Source: Stenotrophomonas maltophilia
GTDB taxonomy: Bacteria > Pseudomonadota > Gammaproteobacteria > Xanthomonadales > Xanthomonadaceae
Direction of reading: 5' to 3'
DNA: 64,000 nt
NCBI RefSeq assembly: GCF_002799245.1
Contig: NZ_NEQV01000001.1
Location: 489,000-552,999, forward strand
The notes below the pieces were generated by a model. It was not told where the DNA came from. It saw nothing but the letters and a program-made list of their open reading frames with translations, and did no database searches. The translations under genes were made by a program, and so were the position numbers. This document shows positions 18,872 to 27,841 of the stretch, in pieces (positions within the stretch are counted from its first letter, which is position 1; the number at the start of each line of letters is the position of its first letter).

Positions 18872-19186
18872 TCAGCGCGCGATCTTCGGCCCCAGCAACG
18901 CCAGCAGCACATAGACCACGATCGAGGCGACAGTGCCCAGCGCCGCCGGCAACCCGAATGCCCACGCCGGGCGGCCCTGCTGGCGCGCCCACTGGCCCAG
19001 ATGCCAGGCCGCGCCCAGGTTGATCAGCCAGGCAATGACGAATACCGGCCACAGCACCATGCCCACCGCGCGCAGCACGGGCATGGACACCAGCGCGACG
19101 GCGATGGCCGCGATCAGGAAGATCAGCGCGGAGCGGGAATGGCGCGATCGTGCCGGTGCGTCGGCGGGTAATCCCCTGAGTTCCAT
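18872..19186 (-). CDS. Small integral membrane protein of unknown function
   Basis: A 104-residue protein with a polar N-terminus and three predicted membrane helices (SALIFLIAAIAVALVSMPVL, GMVLWPVFVIAWLINLGAAW, AALGTVASIVVYVLLALL). I choose the ATG at 19186 (MELRGLP) because GAGG lies 8 bases before it; an open frame extends to 19297 across a REP-rich stretch. I do not recognise a family. It stands alone, convergent with the permease-peptidase gene and separated from the SseB gene by a REP pair. Confidence 0.6.
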   Translation of the reverse strand: MELRGLPADAPARSRHSRSALIFLIAAIAVALVSMPVLRAVGMVLWPVFVIAWLINLGAAWHLGQWARQQGRPAWAFGLPAALGTVASIVVYVLLALLGPKIAR

Positions 19187-19250
19187 GGCGATGCCTCGAT
19201 TCCGCTGTTGACCAAGGGGATCACGGACGGCGCCCGAAAGGAAGCTTTCT

Positions 19251-19319
19251 GTAGCGTCGAGCCACGCTCGACGGGTCAGGTGATGCACGAACGGCAACCG
19301 GGCATGGGCCCGGCTCTAC
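19251..19319. repeat. Inverted pair of SMAG/REP palindromes
   Basis: GTAG followed by the palindrome CGTCGAGCCACGCTCGACG opens the block, and a second palindrome (CCGGGCATGGGCCCGG) ends in CTAC. The GTAG ends point outward, the usual dimer arrangement of these elements. Confidence 0.8.
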
Positions 19320-19337
19320 AAGTTGCGCGGTGCCGCC

Positions 19338-19724
19338 TCAGCCCTGGGCGAAGTCCTTCAGGATCTCGCCGATGCCGCTGGGCGAGATCTCAAAGCCCAG
19401 CGGGGTGCCTGGATTGATCACCACGCCATAGCCACCCGGCACACGACGCAGTACGTCCAGCATCAGCCAGCGGATCTGGTGGGGTGCCTGCTGGCTGTAG
19501 ACGCCCACCCGCGACGGATCGGTGAACACCGCCACATGCAGCGTGCCCTGCTTGTCGAACAGCAGCGGGTCGAAGCCACTGCCATCGGGGGTAACCAGGC
19601 TGCCGGTCAGCAGTACCACCTCGGAGGCGACGAAGGCCTCCATGAAGGCGCGGATCGGCACCGCCCCGTCCATCGCCGCCTTCAGCAGGGTTTCGATCGG
19701 GGTCTGCGGGGCGAGGTCGGTCAT
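19338..19724 (-). CDS. SseB-like protein
   Basis: A 128-residue soluble protein of the SseB N-terminal domain family. The pattern is typical: a helical start (PIETLLKAAMDGAVPIRAFMEAF), a strand-turn region LLTGSLVTPDGSGFDPLLFDKQGTLHVAVFTDP, and a hydrophobic segment ending YGVVINPGTPLGFEISPSGI. The family's function is poorly defined; several members sit near secretion or peptidase genes. It is monocistronic, with SMAG repeats on both sides. No signal peptide is seen, so it is presumably cytoplasmic. Confidence 0.75.
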   Translation of the reverse strand: MTDLAPQTPIETLLKAAMDGAVPIRAFMEAFVASEVVLLTGSLVTPDGSGFDPLLFDKQGTLHVAVFTDPSRVGVYSQQAPHQIRWLMLDVLRRVPGGYGVVINPGTPLGFEISPSGIGEILKDFAQG

Positions 19725-19778
19725 GGCGGCACGGCGGGACGTGAGGGGTGCCTATTGTGCCGGATGCGATCGCACCCG

Positions 19779-19850
19779 GTAGTGCCGGCCACTGGCCGGC
19801 ACCAGCAGGCGCCGTGGATTCATGGGTTGCCGGCCAGCGCCCGGCACTAC
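19779..19850. repeat. SMAG/REP pair overlapping the amylase stop codon
   Basis: An inverted pair GTAGTGCCGGCC...CTAC. The CTAC end covers 19847-19850, and read on the minus strand its TAG is the stop codon of the alpha-amylase gene. Confidence 0.85.
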
Positions 19851-21562
19851 CGCCCCAGACGCTGGTCCCGCGCCTGCTGGTCGGCCATCGCCTTGTCCAG
19901 CTCGGCCTGAAGTGCCGGCTGCCGTACCTGTGCGTCCAGCACGTAGACCTTCACCCCGTGCGCCGGCACCTCGGCCTTCAGCGGCCCCTCAACCCGCAAC
20001 GAACCACCGTCCAGTGCATCGCGCCAGCGGCCAGCCTGGACGTAACGCGCCACGTTGAAGGTCTTCGCCCTGTCGCCCTTGTTCAGCAGTACCAGCGCGG
20101 TCTGCGCCACGTCACCCTGCTGCAGCACGCGGATGAACACCGCCTCGTCACCCTGCAGGCGTTCGTTCACCTGCAGGCCGCGCTGCAGCGCCGGGGTGGC
20201 TGCGCGCAGCCTGGCGATACGCTGCAGCGGCGCGAAGATCGGGCTCTGTGGAGCCGCATCCACGCGCGGCTGGCCGAAGTAGGCACGGTTGCCGGCATGC
20301 TCGGCGCGACCACGCATGAAGCCCGTCTCCGAGCCGTAGTAGACCACCGGAATGCCGCGGGCAGTGAACAGCCAGTTATGCGCATCGATGAAGCCGTTGT
20401 CGCTGGCCTGCAGGCGCGGCATGTCGTGGTTGTCGTAGAAGCTCATCAGCTCGTAGGGGTTGGCATACGGCCCACCGCTCAGGTGCAGCGGCCCGGCCAG
20501 GGTCTCAAAGCCCTTGCCGGCGGTGCCGAAGGTCTGCTCCAGCGCGCCGCGCAACGGGAAGTCGAGCACGCTGACGTTGGCGTTGGCCGGCCAGGTGTGC
20601 TCGGCGATGCGCGCAGCATCGTAGTCAAAGGCCTCGCCGAACATGAACATGCCAGGGTGCTCGGCACGGATGCGCTTGACGAAGGCATGCCACCACGGGT
20701 GCGGCAACCAGCCGATGGTGTCGATGCGCAACGCGTCCACGCCCTGCGCAGTCCATTGCAGGTAGGCACCCACCAGGTAGTCCATCACCGCCGGATTGTC
20801 CTGGTTGAAGTCGGACAGCTCAGCCAGGTTGCCATCGAAGATCGAGCCGTCCTTGCTGTCGACCGGGCCGATGTTGTTGTAGAACGCATGCAGCGGGTTG
20901 TGCTTCGGATCCAGTTCCTGCGGCGGCAGGTTCTGGTGGTCGGCGATCAGCTTTCCGTCCTTGTCGAAGATCTGCCCGAACTGCGGCTGCCGTGTCGGCA
21001 TGGTCCAGGCCGGCGAGCCATGGTTGCCTACGATGTCCAGTACAACCTTCAAGCCAGCCCCGTGCAGGCCCTTGGTCAGCCCGGCAAAGTCCAAGTCCTT
21101 GCTGGGCAGGTGCTCATCGAGCCTGTAGAAGTTGATGCCCCAGTAACCGTGGTAACCGGTCTTGCCGCGGTCGGTCAGTGTGCTGGTGCAGCTGATCGGC
21201 TTGCTGCCGGTAAACGCCTCGTCCGGGTTGTCGACGATGGGGGTGATCCATACCGCGCCGAAGCCGAGGTCGCGGATGTACTGCGCATTGTCGAGCACGC
21301 CGCGGAAGTCACCGCCGAGGTAACCGATGTTGCCGTCCACCTTGTCCGGGCATGGCACCGGAATATCGAAGGTGCGGTGCGCGCCGCCCTGGTCGCGATG
21401 GTCGTTGGACGGATCACCATTGACGAAGCGGTCGGTGACCACGAAGTACACCGCATCGCTGGCGAACGGCTCGGTGGTGCCCACATAGTCCGGGCGCGGC
21501 GCGGCCGCCGCATGGCCGGCCAGCAGTACCAGGGAAACAGCAACAGACAGCGCACCACGCAT
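19847..21562 (-). CDS. Secreted alpha-amylase / cyclomaltodextrinase-type GH13 enzyme
   Basis: Glycoside hydrolase that cleaves alpha-1,4-glucans outside the cytoplasm. The 571-residue protein has a signal peptide (MRGALSVAVSLVLLAGHAAAA) and a GH13 barrel with the catalytic triad readable as Asp281 (GVDALRIDTIG), Glu310 (FMFGEAFDYD) and Asp380 (FYDNHDMPR), followed by a C-terminal beta domain. The start at 21562 has a strong AGGAGGTGG; its ATG overlaps the MFS stop codon (TGATG). It is the last gene of the operon six-hairpin glycosidase - MFS carrier - amylase. Exact linkage specificity (amylase or cyclomaltodextrin-acting) cannot be decided from motifs. Confidence 0.92.
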   Translation of the reverse strand: MRGALSVAVSLVLLAGHAAAAPRPDYVGTTEPFASDAVYFVVTDRFVNGDPSNDHRDQGGAHRTFDIPVPCPDKVDGNIGYLGGDFRGVLDNAQYIRDLGFGAVWITPIVDNPDEAFTGSKPISCTSTLTDRGKTGYHGYWGINFYRLDEHLPSKDLDFAGLTKGLHGAGLKVVLDIVGNHGSPAWTMPTRQPQFGQIFDKDGKLIADHQNLPPQELDPKHNPLHAFYNNIGPVDSKDGSIFDGNLAELSDFNQDNPAVMDYLVGAYLQWTAQGVDALRIDTIGWLPHPWWHAFVKRIRAEHPGMFMFGEAFDYDAARIAEHTWPANANVSVLDFPLRGALEQTFGTAGKGFETLAGPLHLSGGPYANPYELMSFYDNHDMPRLQASDNGFIDAHNWLFTARGIPVVYYGSETGFMRGRAEHAGNRAYFGQPRVDAAPQSPIFAPLQRIARLRAATPALQRGLQVNERLQGDEAVFIRVLQQGDVAQTALVLLNKGDRAKTFNVARYVQAGRWRDALDGGSLRVEGPLKAEVPAHGVKVYVLDAQVRQPALQAELDKAMADQQARDQRLGR

Positions 21563-23049
21563 CACACCACCTCCTGACGGGACGGAACCCACAACACGCA
21601 CAGGCCGGCGATGAACAGGCTGCAGCCGCCCAGCACCAGCACATGCATCGGCTGGCCGCCCAGCAACGTGCGCAGGGCGAAGCCCAGCGCACTGGCCGCC
21701 ACCAGCTGCGGGATCACGATGAAGAAATTGAAGATGCCCATGTACACGCCCATCTTCGACGCCGGCACGCTGTCGGACAGCAGCGCATAGGGCAGCGAGA
21801 GGATGGATGCCCAGGCGAAGCCGACGCCGACCATCGACAGCAGCAGCCAGTAGGGGTCGCGGATGAACATCAGCGAGACCAGCCCGGCGCCGCCCAGCCA
21901 CAGGTTGACCAGGTGGCTCCAGCGCAGGCCGATCGCACGCACCATCAGTGGAATCAGCACCGCCGCCAACGCAGCGAAACCGTTATAGGCGCCGAACAGC
22001 ACGCCCACCCAGTTGGCGCCCTCGTTGTAGGCCGCCGACTCCGGTTCGGTCGCACCGAAGTGGGCGCCGGCCACCGCGGCGGTGGTGTAGATCCACATCG
22101 CAAACAGCGCAAACCACGAGAAGAACTGCACCCACGCCAGGCGCCGCATCGTGACCGGCATCGCGCGCAGGTCGCCGACGATGGCGGCCAGCATGTGCGT
22201 GGCCGGCAAGGTGCGCGCAAGCGCCAGCAGCAGGCCGTAGCCGGCACACAGGCCGGCCAGCACGTACAGCATCCTGTCGCCCTGCCGCCACGCGATCAGC
22301 AGCGCCAGCAGCACGCCCAGCCCCAGCCACGCGGCCACCTGGATCCAGGGTGCAGGGCCGCCGATCGCCGCGGCTGCATGATGTGCCGGTGGCTCGGCAT
22401 CCTCGAACCCGGCCAGCTCTGCCGGTGAATACTCGCGGGTGCTGACCACCGTCCAGGTGATCGCCGCCAGCAGCACCACCGCGCCGAAGTAGAACGCATA
22501 GCGCACGGTGTCCGGCACCTCGCCTGCGGCGGCCGTATTGGCGACCCCGAAGTGGGCCAGGATGAACGGCAGGAAGCTGGCGACGATGGCGCCCACGCCG
22601 ATGAAGAAGCTCTGCATGGCATAGCCGGTCGGGCGCTGGCGCGGTGCCAGCTGGTCGCCGACGAAGGCGCGGAACGGCTCCATCGATACGTTGATCGAGG
22701 CATCCAGCACCCACAGTGTGCCGGCCGCGATCCACAGCGTCGGCGAATTCGGCATCACCAGCAGGGCCAGCGTGGTCAGCACCGCACCGATCATGAAGAA
22801 CGGACGCCGGCGCCCCCATCGCGTCCAGGTGCGATCGGACAGGTAGCCAATCACCGGTTGCACCAGCAGGCCGGTCAGTGGCGCGGCGATCCACAGCCCC
22901 GGTACCGCGTCGATGTCCGCGCCCAGCGTCTCGAAGATGCGGCTGGCATTGGCATTCTGCAGGGCGAAGCCGAACTGGATGCCGAGGAAACCGAAACACA
23001 TGTTCCAGATCTGCCAGAACGACAGCTGCGGTTTGGACGTGCGATTCAT
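21562..23049 (-). CDS. MFS sugar transporter (GPH/SUT-like, maltose-type)
   Basis: Inner-membrane carrier of 495 residues with twelve hydrophobic helices. The loop motif DRTWTRWGRRRP after helix 2 and the opening SFWQIWNMCFGFLGIQFGFALQNAN are typical of the sucrose/maltose branch of the major facilitator superfamily. It sits between two glycosidases (4-bp overlap upstream, 1-bp overlap downstream), so it most likely imports maltose or short malto-oligosaccharides released in the periplasm. Related carriers occur in glucan loci of Xanthomonas and Caulobacter. Confidence 0.9.
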   Translation of the reverse strand: MNRTSKPQLSFWQIWNMCFGFLGIQFGFALQNANASRIFETLGADIDAVPGLWIAAPLTGLLVQPVIGYLSDRTWTRWGRRRPFFMIGAVLTTLALLVMPNSPTLWIAAGTLWVLDASINVSMEPFRAFVGDQLAPRQRPTGYAMQSFFIGVGAIVASFLPFILAHFGVANTAAAGEVPDTVRYAFYFGAVVLLAAITWTVVSTREYSPAELAGFEDAEPPAHHAAAAIGGPAPWIQVAAWLGLGVLLALLIAWRQGDRMLYVLAGLCAGYGLLLALARTLPATHMLAAIVGDLRAMPVTMRRLAWVQFFSWFALFAMWIYTTAAVAGAHFGATEPESAAYNEGANWVGVLFGAYNGFAALAAVLIPLMVRAIGLRWSHLVNLWLGGAGLVSLMFIRDPYWLLLSMVGVGFAWASILSLPYALLSDSVPASKMGVYMGIFNFFIVIPQLVAASALGFALRTLLGGQPMHVLVLGGCSLFIAGLCVLWVPSRQEVV

Positions 23050-25250
23050 CGTGCATCCTCTGCCACTGCAACGGGTGCCACCGTCAGTGCCTGCACCAGG
23101 GCCTGGTTCAGTACGCCATCGCGCCCGCCCTTGCCCCCCGTGTAGTGCGCGAAGTGCTGCAGCGCGCTCATGTTGAAGCCCTCTTCAAGCGCAACCGTAC
23201 ACCGGCCCTTGGCCACCGTGAATGTCGCCGAGGTCGAGTCCTGCACGGCCACGCTGTGCGGCAGGGCGACCGTGTGCCGCTGCAACGGCTGGCCCGGGCA
23301 CTGCAGCACCAGCTGCTTCACCGCGGCGGTGACGCCGGTGTTGATCGGCCCGTTCGGGTTGCGGTACTGCAGGCGCAGGCGCACCTGCCCGGCCTTGGCC
23401 GAGGTGAACTGCCAGCGCTGCGCACCCTTCAGCTGCTGCTGCGGACCGACGCAGACCATCGGGCTGTGCAGCGATTCCAACGCACCGTCGCGCCGGGTCA
23501 GGCTGAGGCAATGCTGCAGGCCATCGTCACCGATGCGTGCCAGGCCATTGCTGGCGGCGAGCGCGCGACCGTCCTGCCACAGCACCTGGCCGGCAGCGAC
23601 CGCGACGTTCCACCCCCTGCCCTTGCGTCGCACCTGCGGCACGGCCGGCGTGGCCGGTGCGCGCGCATTGGCGTCGGCCGTCGTTGCTGCGCGGCGTGGC
23701 GCCACTGCGGCGGGGACCAGCTGCACGGTGGTGGTGGCACCACGCGTCTTCACCTTGCCGGCCACCAGCAATCCATCGCCCAGCTGCTTCGGGCGTTCCA
23801 GCACGTAGCGCCTGCCCGCAGCGTCGAGGCGGATGCTGCGCTGGCTGCCGAACAACTCCGGCACCAGCGCGGCCGGCAGCTTGGGCTGCACGTGGCCATC
23901 GTCCTGCACGCCAAACACCCCTTCGATCACCATCGACAGATACCCGGCCACCGACCACAGCTGGCGTTCGGAGTTGACCACCGGGCCGCTCAGCGCGCCG
24001 TCCTCGACATGCACGGCCTGGCTGACCAGCTCGTAGTTCTCCATGTTGGAGCCGGCCAGCGCGGCGCCCTGCATCAGCGAGCGGATCTCGGCGGCGATGC
24101 GCGGCGCATCGTCCAGCTGCCGCGCCGCACGCAGCGAATAGGCGCTGACGAATGGCCAGATGGCGCGGTTGTGGTAGATCGGCTGCTGCGCTTCCTGCGG
24201 CCAGACCACCGGGCTGCCGGCCGGTCCCATCGGGTAGGCGGCCAGCGCGCGGCGCGCACGCTCGGGCGGCAGCACCTCGGCGAGGATGCCCAGCGACAGG
24301 CCGAGCAGATCGACCTTGGCGTACGGTACCGGGTGCGCGGCTTCGCCGATGTAGCTCATGTACTGGCCGATATCCTCGCGCCAGAAACGTGCATCGATCT
24401 GCTGCGCCAACGCATCGGCCCACGCCTTGTAGTCGGCCGCGCGGGCGTCGCCCTGCTGGCCGGCCAGGCGTTCGGCCAGGCGCAGTGCCTGGTAGTGCAG
24501 CACGTTGGTGGACAGCGCATAGGAATCACCGATGAAGCGCACGTCCTCGCGGGTCCAGTCCGGATAGGTCTGCTCGCGCCAGTCCAGGAACGAGGTCTCA
24601 CCGCGGTACAGGCCCATCTGCGCATCGAACACCATGGCGCGGTCCTGCGCCAGCGTGCCCTGCAGTGCCTGCCAGACCTGGTCGGCAAACACGCGATCAT
24701 CCAGCAGGTGGCGTGCGGCCAGGAACCACACCACGCGGTCGCTACTGATCGGCCAGCTGCCACCGGAGCCGGTATCCTGCGCGACGAACAGGCCGGGGGT
24801 ATGGCCATCGCGGGCCGCCGACAGCTTGAACTGCAGCGACTGCCGGGTGCGCTGCGGGTCCAGCCGCGCCAGCGCCAGATCAGCGGCAAAGCTGACATCG
24901 CGGGTCCAGACATAGGGCCAGCGCGCACCGGTCTGGAAACACTCGCAGGGTACCGGTCGGCCTTCGTCGAAGGCGGGATCGCGGATCGCGTCCACGCGGT
25001 CCTGGTCCATCTCCTGCTGGGCCAGCGCGAACAGTGCATCGAACATCACGCTGCCGGTCTGGCTGCGCATCGGCATGGGCGCGATGCGCACCTCGCCGCG
25101 CCCTTCCGGGGTGCGTGCATGCAGCACGAAGCTGCCCTTGGCAGCGGCTTCGGCGCGCGCATGGCGGCCGTCGAATTGCAGGTCGGCCGCCTGCGCGGTC
25201 GATCCCAGCGCTGCCCCCAGGGCAGCGGTCAGGCAAATGATCTTCAGCAT
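23046..25250 (-). CDS. Exported six-hairpin (GH15-like) glycosidase with extra C-terminal domain
   Basis: A 734-residue protein with a signal peptide (MLKIICLTAALGAALGSTAQA). Residues 50-450 look like an (alpha/alpha)6 catalytic barrel of the six-hairpin superfamily, with acidic-aromatic motifs such as WPYVWTRDVSFAADLAL, GGSWPISSDRVVW, DWREQTYPDW and WPQEAQQPIYHNRAIWPF. The remaining 270 residues form one or two beta-rich domains I cannot name. It likely releases glucose or short sugars from alpha-glucans in the periplasm, given the operon (MFS carrier and amylase follow) and the operator 150 bp upstream. I start at 25250 because of the signal peptide; no good ribosome site is visible. Catalytic acids are not assigned. 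Confidence 0.75.
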   Translation of the reverse strand: MLKIICLTAALGAALGSTAQAADLQFDGRHARAEAAAKGSFVLHARTPEGRGEVRIAPMPMRSQTGSVMFDALFALAQQEMDQDRVDAIRDPAFDEGRPVPCECFQTGARWPYVWTRDVSFAADLALARLDPQRTRQSLQFKLSAARDGHTPGLFVAQDTGSGGSWPISSDRVVWFLAARHLLDDRVFADQVWQALQGTLAQDRAMVFDAQMGLYRGETSFLDWREQTYPDWTREDVRFIGDSYALSTNVLHYQALRLAERLAGQQGDARAADYKAWADALAQQIDARFWREDIGQYMSYIGEAAHPVPYAKVDLLGLSLGILAEVLPPERARRALAAYPMGPAGSPVVWPQEAQQPIYHNRAIWPFVSAYSLRAARQLDDAPRIAAEIRSLMQGAALAGSNMENYELVSQAVHVEDGALSGPVVNSERQLWSVAGYLSMVIEGVFGVQDDGHVQPKLPAALVPELFGSQRSIRLDAAGRRYVLERPKQLGDGLLVAGKVKTRGATTTVQLVPAAVAPRRAATTADANARAPATPAVPQVRRKGRGWNVAVAAGQVLWQDGRALAASNGLARIGDDGLQHCLSLTRRDGALESLHSPMVCVGPQQQLKGAQRWQFTSAKAGQVRLRLQYRNPNGPINTGVTAAVKQLVLQCPGQPLQRHTVALPHSVAVQDSTSATFTVAKGRCTVALEEGFNMSALQHFAHYTGGKGGRDGVLNQALVQALTVAPVAVAEDAR

Positions 25251-25400
25251 CGAAGCGGCGGACCGGCTTGCGCCCGTCGGCCTCCCTCCCTCTCTGCACG
25301 CGTTGTAGGTCCGCACCACCGTTGCCGGCAGACGGGCGCGGCCCCTCCCTCAAGGTGCCTTGGCCCCATGGTAGACGCGGGGCTGTCGGCTGCGTCCAGC

Positions 25401-25414
25401 TGCATACGTATTCA
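25401..25414. promoter_or_regulatory. Operator-like palindrome between the two divergent glucan transcripts
   Basis: TGCATACGTATTCA lies between the six-hairpin operon and the GH97 gene, so one site could control both. The same 14-bp element recurs at 27704 and 32564. The central CG and the symmetric arms fit LacI-family operators. Confidence 0.75.
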
Positions 25415-25487
25415 TGGCGCCACGCGGTAGCGCGCCTGCCGCGCTGGCTTATGGTCCGGGTCTGCCAACGGCGCCTTGGGAGGGGAA

Positions 25488-27554
25488 ATGCCGATGTCAC
25501 CCATTGCTGTACGCGCGGTGCTTGCACGCACCGTGTTCGCGCCCATGCTCGGCCTGGCCCTGCTGGGGTGGGCCACGCTGGCACAGGCCGCGCCACAGGT
25601 AGCCAGCGTCGAATCACCGGGCAAGGTACTCAAGGTCAGCCTGGTGCTGGATGGCGGCACCGCGCGCTACCGCGTCGAGCGCTTCGGCGAGCCCGTGGTG
25701 GAGGATTCAAAGCTCGGCTTCGCCCTGCGCGACGGCCGCCTGGATCGCGATTTCGCCCTGCTTGGCCAGCGGCGGCGCAGCGTCGATGAGCGCTGGGAGC
25801 AGCCGTGGGGCGAGCGCCGGCTCACCCGCAACCACTTCAACGAGCTGACCGTGCAGCTGGCCGAAACCACCGGCAGCAAGCGGCGGCTGGATGTGGTGTT
25901 CCGCGTCTACGACGATGGCCTCGGCTTCCGCTATGTGTTTCCCGAACAACCGGATCTCCGCGAGGCGATCATCGATGACGAACTGACCGAGTTCGCCGTC
26001 GCGCAGGATTCCACCGCCTGGTGGATCCCCGCCGGCGAACCGATCCACTACGAATACCTGTACCAGCGCACGCCGTTGCGCGAGGTGCCGCTGGTGCATA
26101 CACCGATGACCCTGCGCAGCCGCGATGGCCTGCACGTGGCCATCCACGAAGCCGCACTGGTGGACTATGCGGGCATGTGGCTGCGCCGCACCGACGGACA
26201 ACGCCTGCGCGCGCAGCTGTCGCCCTCGGCCGAAGGCTGGAAGGTGCGCCGCACCCTGCCCTTCGCCACGCCGTGGCGCACGCTGCAGATTGCCGACCGT
26301 GCCGGTGGCCTGGTCGAATCAGACCTGATCCTCAACCTCAACGAGCCCAATGTGCTGGGCGATGTGAGCTGGGTGAAGCCGGCCAAGTACCTCGGCGTGT
26401 GGTGGTCGATGCACCTGGACAACGAGAGCTGGGCGACCGGACCGAAGCACGCGGCCACCACCGCCAAGACGAAGAAGGTGATCGACTTCGCCGCCGCACA
26501 CGGCTTCCGTGGCGTACTGGTGGAAGGCTGGAATCCAGGCTGGGACGGCAACTGGGTCGGCAACGGCTACGACTTCGATTTCACCCGCGCCACGCCCGAC
26601 TTCGATATCGAAGCACTGTCGGCGTACGGGCTGAAGAAGGGCGTGCACCTGATCGGCCACCACGAAACCGGCTGCGCCATCGAGCACTACGAGGACCAGC
26701 TGGGTGCCGCACTGGACCTGTATGCGCGACTGGGCGTGGACCAGTTCAAGACCGGGTACGTCTGCGACGACGGCCAGGTCGACCGCCGCAATCCTGCAGG
26801 GGGCCCACTGTGGCGCGAGTGGCACGACGGGCAGTTCATGGCCCGCCATCATCTGAAGGTGGTGCAGGAGGCCGCGCGCCGTCACCTGTCGGTGAACCCG
26901 CATGAGCCGATCAAGGACACCGGCCTGCGCCGCACCTACCCCAACTGGATCTCGCGCGAAGGTGCCCGCGGCATGGAATACAACGCCTGGGGCCAGCCGC
27001 CGAATCCGCCGGAGCACGAGGTCAACCTGGTGTTCACCCGCATGCTGGCCGGGCCGATGGATTACACCCCCGGCATCCTCAGCCTGAAGGGCCGCCACGG
27101 CCAGGCCATCCCCAGCACGCTGGCCCGCCAGCTTGCCCTGTACGTGGTGCTGTACAGCCCGATCCAGATGGCCGCCGACCTGCCCGAGCACTACCTGCAG
27201 CATCGCGAGGCGTTCCGCTTCATCGAAGACGTGGCGGTGGACTGGGAACAGAGCCGCGTGCTCGATGGCGAAGTGGGCGACTACGTGACGATCGTGCGCC
27301 GCGACCGCAACAGCCGCGACTGGTTCCTCGGCAGCATCACGGATGAACACGGCCGCGTGCTGCCGGTGTCGCTGGGCTTCCTGGAGCCGGGCGTACGCTA
27401 TCGCGCCGAAATCTACCGCGATGGCGAAGGCGCTGATTTCCGCAGCAATCCGTTCGCGTTCGCACGCGAAACCCGCGAGGTGACCAGCGCTGACCGGCTG
27501 ACCCTGGTGCTGGCACCGGGCGGTGGGCAGGCGATCCGCTTCACCCCGCTGTGA
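25488..27554 (+). CDS. Exported GH97 alpha-glucosidase
   Basis: A 688-residue glycoside hydrolase of family 97 with a signal peptide (ending ATLAQA). The N-terminal beta-sandwich (to about residue 290) leads into a barrel with VLVEGWNPGWDGNW, GYVCDDGQVD and the signature VNPHEPIKDTGLRRTYPN followed by REGARGMEYNAW. The HE pair and nearby acidic residues resemble the inverting SusB-type alpha-glucosidase branch rather than the retaining galactosidase branch, which agrees with the locus. Start: ATG at 25488 behind GGGAGGGGAA; ATG at 25494 is the alternative. It is divergent from the six-hairpin operon and upstream of the TonB receptor. Confidence 0.9.
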   Translation: MPMSPIAVRAVLARTVFAPMLGLALLGWATLAQAAPQVASVESPGKVLKVSLVLDGGTARYRVERFGEPVVEDSKLGFALRDGRLDRDFALLGQRRRSVDERWEQPWGERRLTRNHFNELTVQLAETTGSKRRLDVVFRVYDDGLGFRYVFPEQPDLREAIIDDELTEFAVAQDSTAWWIPAGEPIHYEYLYQRTPLREVPLVHTPMTLRSRDGLHVAIHEAALVDYAGMWLRRTDGQRLRAQLSPSAEGWKVRRTLPFATPWRTLQIADRAGGLVESDLILNLNEPNVLGDVSWVKPAKYLGVWWSMHLDNESWATGPKHAATTAKTKKVIDFAAAHGFRGVLVEGWNPGWDGNWVGNGYDFDFTRATPDFDIEALSAYGLKKGVHLIGHHETGCAIEHYEDQLGAALDLYARLGVDQFKTGYVCDDGQVDRRNPAGGPLWREWHDGQFMARHHLKVVQEAARRHLSVNPHEPIKDTGLRRTYPNWISREGARGMEYNAWGQPPNPPEHEVNLVFTRMLAGPMDYTPGILSLKGRHGQAIPSTLARQLALYVVLYSPIQMAADLPEHYLQHREAFRFIEDVAVDWEQSRVLDGEVGDYVTIVRRDRNSRDWFLGSITDEHGRVLPVSLGFLEPGVRYRAEIYRDGEGADFRSNPFAFARETREVTSADRLTLVLAPGGGQAIRFTPL

Positions 27555-27562
27555 ATGCGCCG

Positions 27563-27662
27563 GTAGTGCCGGCCAGCACGCCCCTCTGTAGCGCCCGAGC
27601 CCATGCTCGGGCGGCGGTGCACAGCACCGGTACGGCAGCCGAGCGTGGGCTCGGCTCTATAG
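27563..27662. repeat. SMAG/REP cluster between GH97 and receptor genes
   Basis: One half element GTAGTGCCGGCC, then GTAG with CGCCCGAGCCCATGCTCGGGCG, then an inverted element ending CTAT(AG). All lie before the receptor operator at 27704. Confidence 0.75.
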
Positions 27663-27703
27663 AACGAGACACCTGAAAGCGATTACACCCCTGCATGCGC
27701 CAT

Positions 27704-27717
27704 TGAATACGTATGCA
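27704..27717. promoter_or_regulatory. Operator-like palindrome upstream of the TonB-dependent receptor
   Basis: TGAATACGTATGCA, the exact reverse complement of the site at 25401, 124 bp before the receptor start. Presumed binding site of the regulator of the glucan locus. Confidence 0.75.
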
Positions 27718-27841
27718 GGGTGATTCCCGCGAAGAACGCGCTGCCTACCATAGCGGCGACGACAGCGGCCACCGCGTCGCACGTCCACGGTCACGCCGGG
27801 ACGTCCACGAATCGATCTGCAACATTGCCTGGGAGGGGAAA

